From the NCBI GenBank assembly GCA_009782955.1, contig WRIB01000014.1, forward strand, positions 1 to 45,235: a DNA stretch of 45,235 bases, written 5' to 3'. Positions 8,848 to 17,562 of this stretch are shown here, piece by piece. The first letter of the stretch is position 1. Every line of letters starts with the position of its first letter. The notes under the pieces were generated by a model that worked only from the letters and a program-made list of their open reading frames with translations, did not search any database and was not told the origin of the DNA. The position numbers were made by a program, and so were the translations under genes. The DNA is from Treponema sp. (GTDB lineage Bacteria; Spirochaetota; Spirochaetia; Treponematales; Breznakiellaceae).

Positions 8848-9576
8848 TTATTGTTGTTCAAGAGCTTCCACTATGTTTGAACGGAGTTTTTCGGCAAGAA
8901 GTGTTTTCCGGTCCTGGGGGGACATATCCGCTGGATTTACAGGATTTAGAAAATGAACACTTACAGGGCCTGAAATGACACGGTAGGTTTTTTCAAATAC
9001 ATCATAACTGCCGCGGATTGCTATGGGAACAATAAGTGCATCAGAATGAGTAGCCAGTTTTAGGGCGCCTGGAAGGAACGGTCCGACTTCATATCCTCTG
9101 CTCCTTGTTCCTTCCGGGAAAATAAGCATGGCTCCTCCGGCCTTTATTCTTTTTATTCCCTGATTGATGGTTTTTAGCGCTTTTCGCGGTTTTTTGCGGT
9201 CAATAAAAAATCCTCCCAAAAGAAAAATCCATAGATTTATTCCCGGTATTAACATAAGTTCTTTTTTGGCAATAAATCCAAAAGGCCGGCCCGAATAAGC
9301 CAGTGCAAGGATTATATCAAATATTCCAACATGATTGGATACAAAACAGATCCCGCCATTTTTAGGGATATTATCCCTTCCCGTTACCGTCATTGAACAA
9401 CCGGAAATTAACGTTACAATTCTTGCCCAGAATTGGGCAAGTTTATAAAGGAAATAATCCATTGATTGATTTAAACCTATAAAACGTAATATAAAAAAAG
9501 GAATGGCAATCGGTACAAAGATGAGCAAGACAATAGTGGTAACGATGAAAATCATTACTGTTTTTATCAGTCCCAT
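8848..9576 (-). CDS. plsC: 1-acyl-sn-glycerol-3-phosphate acyltransferase (PlsC family)
   Basis: A 242-residue protein with an N-terminal hydrophobic segment (VMIFIVTTIVLLIFVPIAI) and the acyltransferase motifs in order: SNHVGIFD (the NHxxxxD catalytic box), FIDRKKPRKAL, FPEGTRSRG, and VPIAIRGS. It is predicted to transfer an acyl group to lysophosphatidic acid at the membrane to make phosphatidic acid for phospholipid synthesis. The ATG at 9576 has AGGAGC 6 bases upstream. It sits between a HAD hydrolase and exbB on the same strand. Confidence 0.92.
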   Translation of the reverse strand: MGLIKTVMIFIVTTIVLLIFVPIAIPFFILRFIGLNQSMDYFLYKLAQFWARIVTLISGCSMTVTGRDNIPKNGGICFVSNHVGIFDIILALAYSGRPFGFIAKKELMLIPGINLWIFLLGGFFIDRKKPRKALKTINQGIKRIKAGGAMLIFPEGTRSRGYEVGPFLPGALKLATHSDALIVPIAIRGSYDVFEKTYRVISGPVSVHFLNPVNPADMSPQDRKTLLAEKLRSNIVEALEQQ

Positions 9577-9606
9577 AAACGCTCCTTTTTTGTTCTGTCA
9601 GATGAG

Positions 9607-9647
9607 TTTGATCTAAACCTGACATTTTGGAACAGTCTCAGATCAAA
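9607..9647. repeat. 8-bp inverted repeat between the HAD hydrolase and plsC
   Basis: TTTGATCT at 9607-9614 is perfectly repeated in inverted orientation (AGATCAAA at 9640-9647), and the repeat overlaps the stop codon of the HAD gene. The loop holds TTTTGGAACA, which is also one arm of a hairpin near 20.78 kb in the opposite orientation. There is no T-run, so a terminator role is doubtful. Confidence 0.35.
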
Positions 9648-10254
9648 ATACGCCGAGTAATTCCAGATCCTTGCGGGCTTCTTCCGGGTTTGTCCATAAA
9701 AATGAATGAATTCCCATGGCCAATGCGGCATTAACATTCAGTTCCAGATCGTCAAAAAATACCAGTTCTTCTGCTTTGCAACCCAAACGTGATAAAAGAA
9801 TACCATATATCTTATTATCCGGTTTTACCCTCCCCACTTCGCAGGAAAAAACATTGGTATCCATAAGATCAAAGACAGGTAATGTATCTTTTATACGATC
9901 CAAAAAATCCTGGACCATATTCGAAAGTATCCCAAGCTTAATACCGGAAGTTTTTAGTTCCCTGATTAGCTTTTCCGATTTTGGATTCACGTGGGACCAG
10001 CTTTCCATGTCACGGACAATAAGTTTTTCCAGCAAATCCGGATCGGCAAAGACCCCAATATCTGTTAAAATATGTTTATAAAATCCAATTCCATCAACAA
10101 GACCCTGATCATAAATTGACCTGTTGTCCCAATATATTTTTTTCATAAGAGATTCATCTATTCCTGCCATATCTGCCATGTCCTTCATGGCGTCTGCGTC
10201 CTGGAAAAATGCTATTACTCCGCCATAATCAAATGCAACTGCCTTTATGCTCAC
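9643..10254 (-). CDS. HAD-superfamily (subfamily IA) hydrolase
   Basis: A 203-residue haloacid dehalogenase-like protein, probably a small-molecule phosphatase. Motif I is FDYGGVI (nucleophile Asp), motif II is LGILSN, the conserved Lys is in GRVKPDNKIY, and the acidic motif is FFDDLELN. The helical cap lies between motifs I and II. The second Asp of the usual DxD motif is replaced (DYG), as in the DxGGV group of subfamily IA. I prefer the GTG at 10254 because GGAG lies 5 bases upstream and HAD proteins usually start just before motif I; the frame is open to 10353, but that would overlap mfd. The substrate is unknown. Confidence 0.82.
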   Translation of the reverse strand: MSIKAVAFDYGGVIAFFQDADAMKDMADMAGIDESLMKKIYWDNRSIYDQGLVDGIGFYKHILTDIGVFADPDLLEKLIVRDMESWSHVNPKSEKLIRELKTSGIKLGILSNMVQDFLDRIKDTLPVFDLMDTNVFSCEVGRVKPDNKIYGILLSRLGCKAEELVFFDDLELNVNAALAMGIHSFLWTNPEEARKDLELLGVF

Positions 10255-10312
10255 ATCAGCTCCTGTTGCCATTATAGCATAAAACTGCTTTACGGGGAAG
10301 AACAGATTTGTT

Positions 10313-13300
10313 TTATCCGGTAAGGGCTTCCAGTTTTTCGCGGATAAAAACACTTTTTTCCTTAAGCCCTATACTGCCGATTTTCAGCAGTATTACATTG
10401 GGTTGTTTTGGATCCAGTTTAACTTTTCCGGAGCTTTCCTTAATAAGCCGCAGGAGTTTGTCAACCTGAACTTTGTTTACTTTGCTGAATGTTACTTTAA
10501 CAAAACCATTCTTTTCTTTCAGCGAAGAAATGGCAAGTTCTCTGCAGATGATCCGAATTTCTGCGAGAGCCAGAAGGCTCTCCGCTTCATCCGGCGGCGG
10601 TCCGAATCGATCAACAAGTTCTGCGTGTACTCTTTCCAGTTCTTCCTTGCTCCTTACAGCAGCGATTTTTTTGTACATTTCCATTTTTTCCTGCTGACCG
10701 TCTATATAGTTTTCGGGGATAAAGCCGGAGTATTCCAGTTCGAGTAGTGTTTCGGTTTCAGCTTCATAGTTTTCGTTGGAGAGTTTTTGAACAGCTTCAT
10801 CAAGAAGTTTCAGGTAAAGATCAAAACCTACGGAGTAAATATCGCCGCTTTGTTCTTTACCCAAAAGATTTCCTGCCCCGCGGATTTCCAGATCCTTCAT
10901 TGCAATCTTAAAACCCGATCCAAGTTCAGTAAAATCGGAAATAACCTGCAGCCGTTTAATTGCAATTTCCGAAAGCGCTTTGTCACGGGGATAAAACAAA
11001 TACGCATACGCAATCCGGTCTGAACGGCCAACCCTGCCGCGGAGCTGGTAAAGCTGGGAAATTCCGTACATGTCGGCCCTGTCAATGATAATCGTATTGA
11101 CATTGGGAATATCAATGCCGTTTTCTATAATTGTCGTGGACACCAGTACATGAAAACCGCCGTGGATAAACCGGCGCATCACGTCTTCCAGCGCCTGGCT
11201 GTCCATTTGCCCATGGGCCGTTTCTATGGACATTTCGGGGACAAGATGTTCCAGCATGATACGGGTATCCTTTAATGTTTCTATCCGGTTGTGAAGAAAA
11301 AATACCTGTCCTCCCCGTTCGGCTTCCGCCCTTATGGCAGAAACGATTTTCTCTTCGTCAAACTCCCCAATAATTGTTTCGATAGGATGCCGGTTTTGAG
11401 GTGCCGTTGCCAAAAGACTCATATCGCGTATTTTAAGAAGACTCATATGAAGGGTTCGCGGTATGGGGGTGGCGCTTAAGGTAAGACAGTCGACATTGGT
11501 TTTTAATTCTTTAAGCCGCTCCTTGTCTTTGACGCCGAAACGCTGTTCTTCGTCTATAACAAGTAACCCCAGATTTTTATAAATTATGTCTTTCTGTAAA
11601 ATCCGGTGAGTGCCTACAAGTATATCTATTTCTCCTTTTTCCAGTTCTTTAAGAGTTCGTTTCGTGTCTCCGGGTTTTACAAAGCGGGAAAGCATGGCAG
11701 TTTTAACGGGAAATTGACTGAACCTGTCCAGAAAATTATCATAATGCTGTTCTGCAAGTATTGTGGTGGGAGCAAGAAAAGCAGCCTGCTTCCCTCCCAT
11801 TACCGCCTTAAAACATGCCCGGACAGCAACCTCGGTTTTGCCGTACCCAACATCGCCGCAGACAAGACGGTCCATAGGATGAGGTTTTTCCATATCCGCT
11901 TTAATCTCTTCTACACATTGGAGCTGGTCTTCTGTTTCTTCAAATGGAAAAGCTGTTTCGAACAACAGCTGCCATTCACTGTCAAGGGGAAAAGCAAAAC
12001 CGGGTGCGGATTTTCGTTTTGAATAGAGGGTTATCAGTTCCTCGGCAATATCTTCCACGGCTTTTGATACACGGCCTTTTCGGCTTTCCCAGTTCTTTGA
12101 ACCAATCTTGTCCAACCGCGGAGCTTCACCGTCGCTGCCTATGTAGCGCTGTACCATGTTTACCTGTTCAATGGGAACAAAGATCGATTCATCATCCTGA
12201 TATTCAATCTTCACATAATCCCGCTCGTGTCCCAGTGCGCGAACACGTTCAATCCCCTTAAAAAGACCGATGCCGTAATTCAGGTGAACTACATAATCGC
12301 CGGGATTTAGTTCCACAAATGTGTCGATAGGACTGCTCTTTACCCGGTTTAATGAACGGGGAATGCGTCGGCGGCGTCCAAAGATTTCGTTTTCCCCGAC
12401 CACCATAAGTTTAATGTCCGGCAATGAAAATCCGGCGCTTAACGATAGCGAAATGACCGATATTGAAGGGCTCCCAACAGAGGTTTTTTTATTTTTCAAT
12501 TCCAGTAATTGTTTGATCCGTTCAGACTGGACTTCTGATTCCGCCGCTACAGTAATATTCCAGCCCTGTGTAACAAGCGAAGAAAATTCTTCTTTCAGAT
12601 AATTGATATTGCCGAAAAAACTCCGCGGCGGGTCGCATGGTATGCGGATGCGGTTTTTTCCTTCGCTGTGTATAGCCATAAAAGACAGCGTACGGAACTT
12701 CTTCTCTGCCATGGCAAGCATATCGTTAAATTTCAGAAGTATTCGCCCTGGAGCAGGAACAGGTCTTTCCCGTAATGCCTTACGGAAAAGACCCTGATAT
12801 TCCGTTTCCAAAGCCTCCTGGGAATTTTCCATTCTTTCCCTGTCAAGAAAAAACACCAGTGATTCCGGCTGAAGATAATCAAGAATTGTCGATATACCGG
12901 GACCGGTTTTTTCTTCGTTATTAAAAGCCAGAGGAAAAAACAGCTCTTCTCCGCTCATCGTACCGCAGGTTTTTAGTTTATCCAGCAGTTGTGTTATGGC
13001 TTCCGAAGCAGCAATCTTGCCGATACCCCGTGTAAACTCGGATAATTCCGCAATGTTTTTTTCCAGAGTAACTATCGTTTCGTTTGTCCAGATCACTTCT
13101 TTTAGAGGGCGGATGATCAACGACGTGAGTTTTTCTTTACTGGTTCCCTGACTGGAGTCCAGAGGATCAAAACGTTTAATTGATTCCACTTTTTCAAAAT
13201 CCAGCAGTATTCGGTAAGCTTCGTCGTCTCCGCCCATCAGGATGTCCAGCACTTCGCCCCGTAAAGCATATTCTCCCTGAAGCTGAACCCGCGGTACTCT

Positions 13301-13843
13301 TGTATAACCTCGTTCCGAAAGATAAGTTGCCAGAGCCGGGGTGTTAATGGTATCGCCTGCCTTAATCGGAATAAGAAGTTTATTGAAATAACCCGGAGGG
13401 GGCAGGGGAGTAAGAAAAGCGCGCTTTGGAACGATAAGCAGCGGGGAGTTGTTTGCGAATCCGTCGCTGCAGCTTAATAGTCCGGCAAGAGCCTTTGACC
13501 TTTCTCCAAAAACCGATGAGAGCGGGGAGCCTTCACGGTAAGGCAGAGTTCCCCACCATGGAAATAATTGCGGCAAAAGCCTTGGCTCTGCTGCCGCCAG
13601 GATAGCGTTCAGATCTCCGGCCAAATCTTCCGCTTCCCATTCTGTTGGAACTATTGCTATGGCCGGCACAGAAGGTTCTTTATGCCGAAGCAGGGCCAGA
13701 ATCATGGATTGAGCAGATCCTTCCGGGCCTTCAATCTCCAATGGGCCTGTATCATGGCAATTTTTATATTGATCCAAAAGATTCAATACAGAAGGATCGT
13801 TTCGGAGTGCTTCAAGGAGCGGGTTTTGTGACATAATTGGCAT
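10313..13843 (-). CDS. mfd: Transcription-repair coupling factor Mfd
   Basis: Mfd removes RNA polymerase stalled at DNA lesions and recruits UvrA. The 1176-residue protein has the full domain set: N-terminal UvrB-like region, CarD-like RNA polymerase interaction domain (about 505-570, starting VELNPGDYVVHLNYGIG), the RecG-like translocase with Walker A GDVGYGKTE (663-671), Walker B DEEQRFG (764-770) and SATPIPRT (790-797), the QLRGRVGR motif, and the C-terminal TRCF domain (FGPPPDEAESLL). The family usually has 1100-1180 residues. The start may instead be the ATG at 13834 (MSQNPLL); neither has a good ribosome site. It is divergent from the exported-protein gene at 13912. Confidence 0.97.
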   Translation of the reverse strand: MPIMSQNPLLEALRNDPSVLNLLDQYKNCHDTGPLEIEGPEGSAQSMILALLRHKEPSVPAIAIVPTEWEAEDLAGDLNAILAAAEPRLLPQLFPWWGTLPYREGSPLSSVFGERSKALAGLLSCSDGFANNSPLLIVPKRAFLTPLPPPGYFNKLLIPIKAGDTINTPALATYLSERGYTRVPRVQLQGEYALRGEVLDILMGGDDEAYRILLDFEKVESIKRFDPLDSSQGTSKEKLTSLIIRPLKEVIWTNETIVTLEKNIAELSEFTRGIGKIAASEAITQLLDKLKTCGTMSGEELFFPLAFNNEEKTGPGISTILDYLQPESLVFFLDRERMENSQEALETEYQGLFRKALRERPVPAPGRILLKFNDMLAMAEKKFRTLSFMAIHSEGKNRIRIPCDPPRSFFGNINYLKEEFSSLVTQGWNITVAAESEVQSERIKQLLELKNKKTSVGSPSISVISLSLSAGFSLPDIKLMVVGENEIFGRRRRIPRSLNRVKSSPIDTFVELNPGDYVVHLNYGIGLFKGIERVRALGHERDYVKIEYQDDESIFVPIEQVNMVQRYIGSDGEAPRLDKIGSKNWESRKGRVSKAVEDIAEELITLYSKRKSAPGFAFPLDSEWQLLFETAFPFEETEDQLQCVEEIKADMEKPHPMDRLVCGDVGYGKTEVAVRACFKAVMGGKQAAFLAPTTILAEQHYDNFLDRFSQFPVKTAMLSRFVKPGDTKRTLKELEKGEIDILVGTHRILQKDIIYKNLGLLVIDEEQRFGVKDKERLKELKTNVDCLTLSATPIPRTLHMSLLKIRDMSLLATAPQNRHPIETIIGEFDEEKIVSAIRAEAERGGQVFFLHNRIETLKDTRIMLEHLVPEMSIETAHGQMDSQALEDVMRRFIHGGFHVLVSTTIIENGIDIPNVNTIIIDRADMYGISQLYQLRGRVGRSDRIAYAYLFYPRDKALSEIAIKRLQVISDFTELGSGFKIAMKDLEIRGAGNLLGKEQSGDIYSVGFDLYLKLLDEAVQKLSNENYEAETETLLELEYSGFIPENYIDGQQEKMEMYKKIAAVRSKEELERVHAELVDRFGPPPDEAESLLALAEIRIICRELAISSLKEKNGFVKVTFSKVNKVQVDKLLRLIKESSGKVKLDPKQPNVILLKIGSIGLKEKSVFIREKLEALTG

Positions 13844-13873
13844 AAGGCTTTTAATCCGGTTTACCGATAACTA

Positions 13874-13904
13874 TATAATAGAAATCTCTCTTTTGTAACA
13901 GGAG
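13874..13904 (+). promoter_or_regulatory. Candidate -10 box and ribosome site for the 13912 operon
   Basis: A perfect TATAAT lies at 13874-13879 in the short divergent region between mfd and the exported-protein gene. The -35 hexamer at 17-bp spacing (TTAATC at 13851-13856) is poor. AGGAG at 13900-13904 sits 7 bases before the GTG start at 13912, which supports that start. Confidence 0.45.
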
Positions 13905-13911
13905 TTAAGCG

Positions 13912-14892
13912 GTGAAACAAGCTCAAATACGATGGTTTTTTTCTGTTTTTCTGGCGGTAATTTGCATAATACCGGTTTTTGCAGCGGACATCGAACTGTC
14001 CATCCGTTTTTATGATAAAAAGATCTACCATGTTTCAGGACTTTCCGGTGAACCGATTTATGTACAGGTAACATTAACCAATCGGAGCCCTGCTCCTTTC
14101 CGGTTTAAACTGGCCGACGAAAGGGTTTTTTCTATAGATTTTGATATTCGAAACCTTTCAAATCAAAGCCTGGAAATAGCGGATTATTTACGCCGTAAAC
14201 GCAGCGAAAGCCGCAATGTGTATTTCAGGGAAATTACCGTTGAACCCGGAGAATCGTTTTCTTTTGTTGAAGATATACGAAACTACGCAACCCTAAGGGA
14301 TGCAGGTTCGTTTGTGGTTCAGGCCCGCATTTTTCCCGAATTATTCCGTGAGACGGCAGTTTCGACACCCCGTGGAATGCCTTTGGTTTCCAACCGGCTT
14401 AATTTAAACCTTCGGCCGCCGGCTCTGCCCGGTTCCGACAGTATTCCCTTCCAGATGGATGTAGAAACAGGAGCGGTTCTGGTACGGGAAAAATTGCCTC
14501 CCGATGAAGTAATTGCGTATATGCTTACCGCCCGCCAAAAATCCCAATGGGAAAAATTCTTTCTCTACATGGATATGGAAGCAATGATCACCAATGACGC
14601 CGTACGCCGGCGGAGCTGGCTTAATGAATCCGAAGAAGGGCGCATCAGAATGATGGCCAAATACCGGGACGACCTCCGGAATTCCATGGCTGACGAAGAT
14701 ATTGCCCTTATTCCATCTGATTTCAGAATAGAGAACACTTCCCACAACGGAGAATCAGCGAGGGTAGTAGTTACTCAATGGTTCCAGGTAGGGCGTTATA
14801 CAGAAAGACGCCGTTACGAGTACAATCTCCGCAGAAGGGATGACGTTTGGACAATTCAGGATTATACTGTAACCAAGCTGGGAACTGAATGA
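13912..14892 (+). CDS. Exported protein of unknown function
   Basis: A 326-residue protein with a clear Sec signal peptide (hydrophobic FFSVFLAVICIIPVFA, probable cleavage after residue 24 or 25). The start is GTG with AGGAG 7 bases upstream. The first two thirds look like a beta-sandwich (sequences such as GEPIYVQVTLTNRSPAPFRF resemble an Ig-like or intracellular-proteinase-inhibitor fold, a guess). The last 120 residues (from MLTARQKSQWEKFF to VWTIQDYTVTKLG) look like an NTF2-like or lumazine-binding-like module because of the final WTIQDY strand. No enzyme motif is seen. It overlaps the next gene by 4 bases (ATGA), so the two are co-translated. Confidence 0.7.
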   Translation: MKQAQIRWFFSVFLAVICIIPVFAADIELSIRFYDKKIYHVSGLSGEPIYVQVTLTNRSPAPFRFKLADERVFSIDFDIRNLSNQSLEIADYLRRKRSESRNVYFREITVEPGESFSFVEDIRNYATLRDAGSFVVQARIFPELFRETAVSTPRGMPLVSNRLNLNLRPPALPGSDSIPFQMDVETGAVLVREKLPPDEVIAYMLTARQKSQWEKFFLYMDMEAMITNDAVRRRSWLNESEEGRIRMMAKYRDDLRNSMADEDIALIPSDFRIENTSHNGESARVVVTQWFQVGRYTERRRYEYNLRRRDDVWTIQDYTVTKLGTE

Positions 14893-15629
14893 AATTACTT
14901 TTAGCGCTGGGTTCGGACAAAACTTTCGAAAATGTTTCGTTGTTTTTGAAACCGCTTGGTTTTGATCTGATCCGGTACCGTAATGTCCAGAAAGCCATGG
15001 ATAATGTTGATGAAATTGATCCAGAGGGGATCATCATCAGCGCAAAGGATTTTCCCCGGCACTGGAAAACCATGACACGCTTTGTCCGTTGTTTCAGGCC
15101 CAAGAACGAATGTCCGATTGTTATTCTTAAAGGAGATGCCTTTCCCGAAGAAGAGATAAACAAGGCCATGGCTCTGGAAGTCAACGGCCTTGTGCTGGAA
15201 TCACTTAATAACCCCGCCGAAACAGAAAAGATCCAGACCCTTCTTGCCCGCTATGTTGCAGTAGATGATAAACGGACAAACCGCCGTTACCGTCCGGAAA
15301 ACTGGAATAATATAGGTTTTGTTTTTTCTCATCCTATTGATGAAAAACTTATCACCGGTATTGTTAAGACAGTATCCGCGACAGGTATTTCTTTTGAACC
15401 CGATCATCCCGGTCTTGTAGAAGACATAAAAACAAATACCGAAATTCATAACTGTTCCCTGCGTGTTGGTGAGGATATACTTTCTCCTGTCTGTACAGTA
15501 CGCCGGACAGACAGGATTATCACCCTGGAATTTCTTTCTTTCCCCGGCGCAGAAAAAGAAACCCTGGATATTTATCTGGAAAACCTGCCCCTGGAAGAAC
15601 TTAAAGCCAGACAGAAAGCCGCATCGTAA
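14889..15629 (+). CDS. Degenerate receiver-like domain fused to a PilZ-like domain
   Basis: A 246-residue protein. Residues 1-120 have the alternating beta/alpha pattern of a response-regulator receiver (LLLALGSDKTFENVSLFLKPLGF, then GIIISAKDF, then CPIVILKGDA), but the acidic pair and the phosphoacceptor Asp are absent (Ser is found in the expected place). Residues 130-246 resemble a PilZ c-di-GMP domain: an Arg-rich KRTNRRYR start followed by a VSATGISFEP strand. The second PilZ motif (D/NxSxxG) has Val in place of Asp/Asn, so c-di-GMP binding is uncertain. It is coupled to the exported-protein gene by ATGA overlap. Confidence 0.7.
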   Translation: MKLLLALGSDKTFENVSLFLKPLGFDLIRYRNVQKAMDNVDEIDPEGIIISAKDFPRHWKTMTRFVRCFRPKNECPIVILKGDAFPEEEINKAMALEVNGLVLESLNNPAETEKIQTLLARYVAVDDKRTNRRYRPENWNNIGFVFSHPIDEKLITGIVKTVSATGISFEPDHPGLVEDIKTNTEIHNCSLRVGEDILSPVCTVRRTDRIITLEFLSFPGAEKETLDIYLENLPLEELKARQKAAS

Positions 15630-15717
15630 GCCAACTTTATAAAGCATTTTCTCATGTAAGATAAATAAATTGATTAAAAATGATCAAAAATGTTCATTAT
15701 ATTAATTATTTTTTTTG

Positions 15718-15736
15718 CTAAATAATATTTAGAGGG
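15718..15736 (+). promoter_or_regulatory. Palindrome overlapping the ribosome site of the FGE-fold lipoprotein
   Basis: CTAAATAATATTTAG at 15718-15732 is a perfect 15-base palindrome (7-base arms and one central base). Its end shares two bases with the ribosome site AGAGGG at 15731-15736, four bases before the ATG at 15741. It could be an operator or weak RNA hairpin; AT-rich palindromes also arise by chance. The whole upstream stretch 15640-15730 is very AT-rich. Confidence 0.35.
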
Positions 15737-15740
15737 TTAT

Positions 15741-16688
15741 ATGACAAAAAAAATGATTTTGAACATAATTTTTCTTACTATGCTTATTCTTGGATATAAC
15801 AGTTGCATGAAAGCGAATGCACCTGATGGTTTTGTACGAATAAATGGCGGAACATTTACCATGGGGAGTCCTGCTGATGAGCCGCAGCGGGGAGGCAGCG
15901 ATGGTCATATGGACGGTGGCAGAGAAGGTCCGCAACGCAAAATAAAAATAAGCTCGTTTTATATGGGGAAATGTGAAGTAACAGTGGGTGAATTTCGCAG
16001 GTTTGTAAACGCGAGCGGTTACAAGACAGACGCTGAAAAAAATGACGGTACGTTTGTATCTGATATTGGATACGGTCAATGGAGAAAAAAGACGGAAGTG
16101 AATTGGAAAAATCCACATTACGAACAGGATGATAATCATCCTGTGGCATCGGTAACCTGGAATGATGCGGTACAATATTGTAACTGGCTTAGCGAACAAG
16201 AGGGATTAACACTTGCGTATAACATAGACGGAAAAAATGTAATTTGGAACCGTAAAGCAAACGGATACCGGCTGCCGACCGAGGCAGAGTGGGAATATAC
16301 CTGCCGTGCAGGAACAACGACACCATTCAGTACAGGGAACAATATTACAACCGATCAGGCAAATTATAATGGATATTATCCATTCAATGATAATGCCCGG
16401 GGAGAGTGGCGGGAAAGAACAATGCCTGTAGGAAGCTTCGAGCCAAATCCATGGGGACTTTATGATATGCACGGGAATGTGTGGGAATTGTGCTGGGACT
16501 GGTATGAGAGATATCCATCTGAAGACCAAAAAGACCCTCAAGGGCCGGATTCAGGTTCCAATAGAGTAGTACGCGGCGGTTCATGGAATTATAATGGCCG
16601 GGATTTACGTTCGGCCAATCGGAATTCAGTCAGTCCTTCCACCCCGTGGTTTGGTCTTGGTTTCCGAGTGGCGCGGTCCTCTTTGTAA
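15741..16688 (+). CDS. Lipoprotein with a formylglycine-generating-enzyme (SUMF1/FGE-sulfatase) fold
   Basis: A 315-residue protein. The N-terminus has a hydrophobic signal followed by Cys22 (YNSC), a plausible spirochaete lipobox. The FGE-sulfatase domain fills the rest: GGTFTMGSP, FYMGKCEVTVGEF, HPVASVTWNDAVQYCNWLS, YRLPTEAEWEY, GLYDMHGNVWELCWDWY, and RVVRGGSWNYNGRDLRSANR to GLGFRVAR. The catalytic Cys pair that true formylglycine-generating enzymes have in this last segment is absent here, so sulfatase activation is unlikely. Such proteins are often surface or enzyme-scaffold proteins. It is monocistronic by position; AGAGGG is 4 bases before the ATG. Confidence 0.9.
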   Translation: MTKKMILNIIFLTMLILGYNSCMKANAPDGFVRINGGTFTMGSPADEPQRGGSDGHMDGGREGPQRKIKISSFYMGKCEVTVGEFRRFVNASGYKTDAEKNDGTFVSDIGYGQWRKKTEVNWKNPHYEQDDNHPVASVTWNDAVQYCNWLSEQEGLTLAYNIDGKNVIWNRKANGYRLPTEAEWEYTCRAGTTTPFSTGNNITTDQANYNGYYPFNDNARGEWRERTMPVGSFEPNPWGLYDMHGNVWELCWDWYERYPSEDQKDPQGPDSGSNRVVRGGSWNYNGRDLRSANRNSVSPSTPWFGLGFRVARSSL

Positions 16689-16714
16689 ACGTTCGCTCCT
16701 AAATCACAAACATG

Positions 16715-17542
16715 TTATTCACTCTTAAAAATACCAAAAAAATTCCTGTCAACAATCTCTTCCAATTCGATTGCATTGGTTCCCTCCATTGTTCCTGCTT
16801 CTTTTCGTATCTTTGCCGCTGCTTCCAGAATTGCCGGCATATCCGGCCAGGAGGAAAACATTTTGCCCTGCAATGGCTGGTAGGGTGCGTCGGTTTCCAG
16901 CAGCAATCGTTCTGCCGGAAGGGAGGCGAATGATTGTATTGCTTTTTTATGGTTTAGGAGCAGAGTTGTTCCAAGAGAAAAAAAAGCAGGTATGCCTTTA
17001 CGAAGCAGGGCAGAGGCTTCATCGGGTGAACCTGACCAGGAGTGGAAGATAACCGCCGGAAGTTCTTTGAGGATTTTTACATAAGGAAATATTTTGTGCA
17101 TAGCCCGCCGGACATGAAGGACAACAGGTAAATTATACTGCATTGCAATTTCCAGATGGACGGCAAATAATTCATCCTGAATGGCTTCTGTATTCTTATA
17201 GTTCTGCGAATATAAATCAAAACCGCATTCTCCCACTGCGGAAATTCTGTTTTCGGCTGCAAGGGCAGATAAAAGTTCCAGTTGATCCCGAAAATCAGCG
17301 GCAGAACAATTGGTTTTTTCACTTACTACTAAAGCCGGAAGCTGGGGGTGAACGGCAAAACAAAGAAACAGCGGCGCTGCTCCTTCATTTTTGGCTGCGG
17401 CAGACAATTTTTCATGCAGTAAAAATTCTTCTTTACCGCAGGAACTTGCGGCGCAGGCTATGTTCAATGAACGGCGTTCTTCTTCGGCATTAGGATGCAA
17501 ATCAAGTAAATCCAATGGATGTGCGTGTGCATCGCTTGCCAT
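16715..17542 (-). CDS. TatD-family metal-dependent hydrolase/nuclease
   Basis: A 275-residue TIM-barrel amidohydrolase-like protein. Metal ligands typical of TatD are visible: DAHAHP at residues 4-9, GECGFD (Glu), LHVRRA (His), FHSWSG (His) and LLETDAPY (Asp). TatD proteins are 3'-5' exonucleases or related hydrolases in the cytoplasm. The first motif in typical members is DSHCHL or DTHCHL, so the protein is a somewhat diverged member. It is 20 bases downstream of the coiled-coil gene in the parE-parC cluster and ends close to the convergent FGE-fold gene. Confidence 0.85.
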   Translation of the reverse strand: MASDAHAHPLDLLDLHPNAEEERRSLNIACAASSCGKEEFLLHEKLSAAAKNEGAAPLFLCFAVHPQLPALVVSEKTNCSAADFRDQLELLSALAAENRISAVGECGFDLYSQNYKNTEAIQDELFAVHLEIAMQYNLPVVLHVRRAMHKIFPYVKILKELPAVIFHSWSGSPDEASALLRKGIPAFFSLGTTLLLNHKKAIQSFASLPAERLLLETDAPYQPLQGKMFSSWPDMPAILEAAAKIRKEAGTMEGTNAIELEEIVDRNFFGIFKSE

Positions 17543-17562
17543 TTATTCGTCTGCGGGATTCG

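Noticed and set aside
10255-10353. Longer N-terminus of the HAD hydrolase (ATG at 10353 or 10272)
   Set aside because: The longer forms either overlap mfd or lack a ribosome site; the GTG at 10254 has GGAG and matches the family start.
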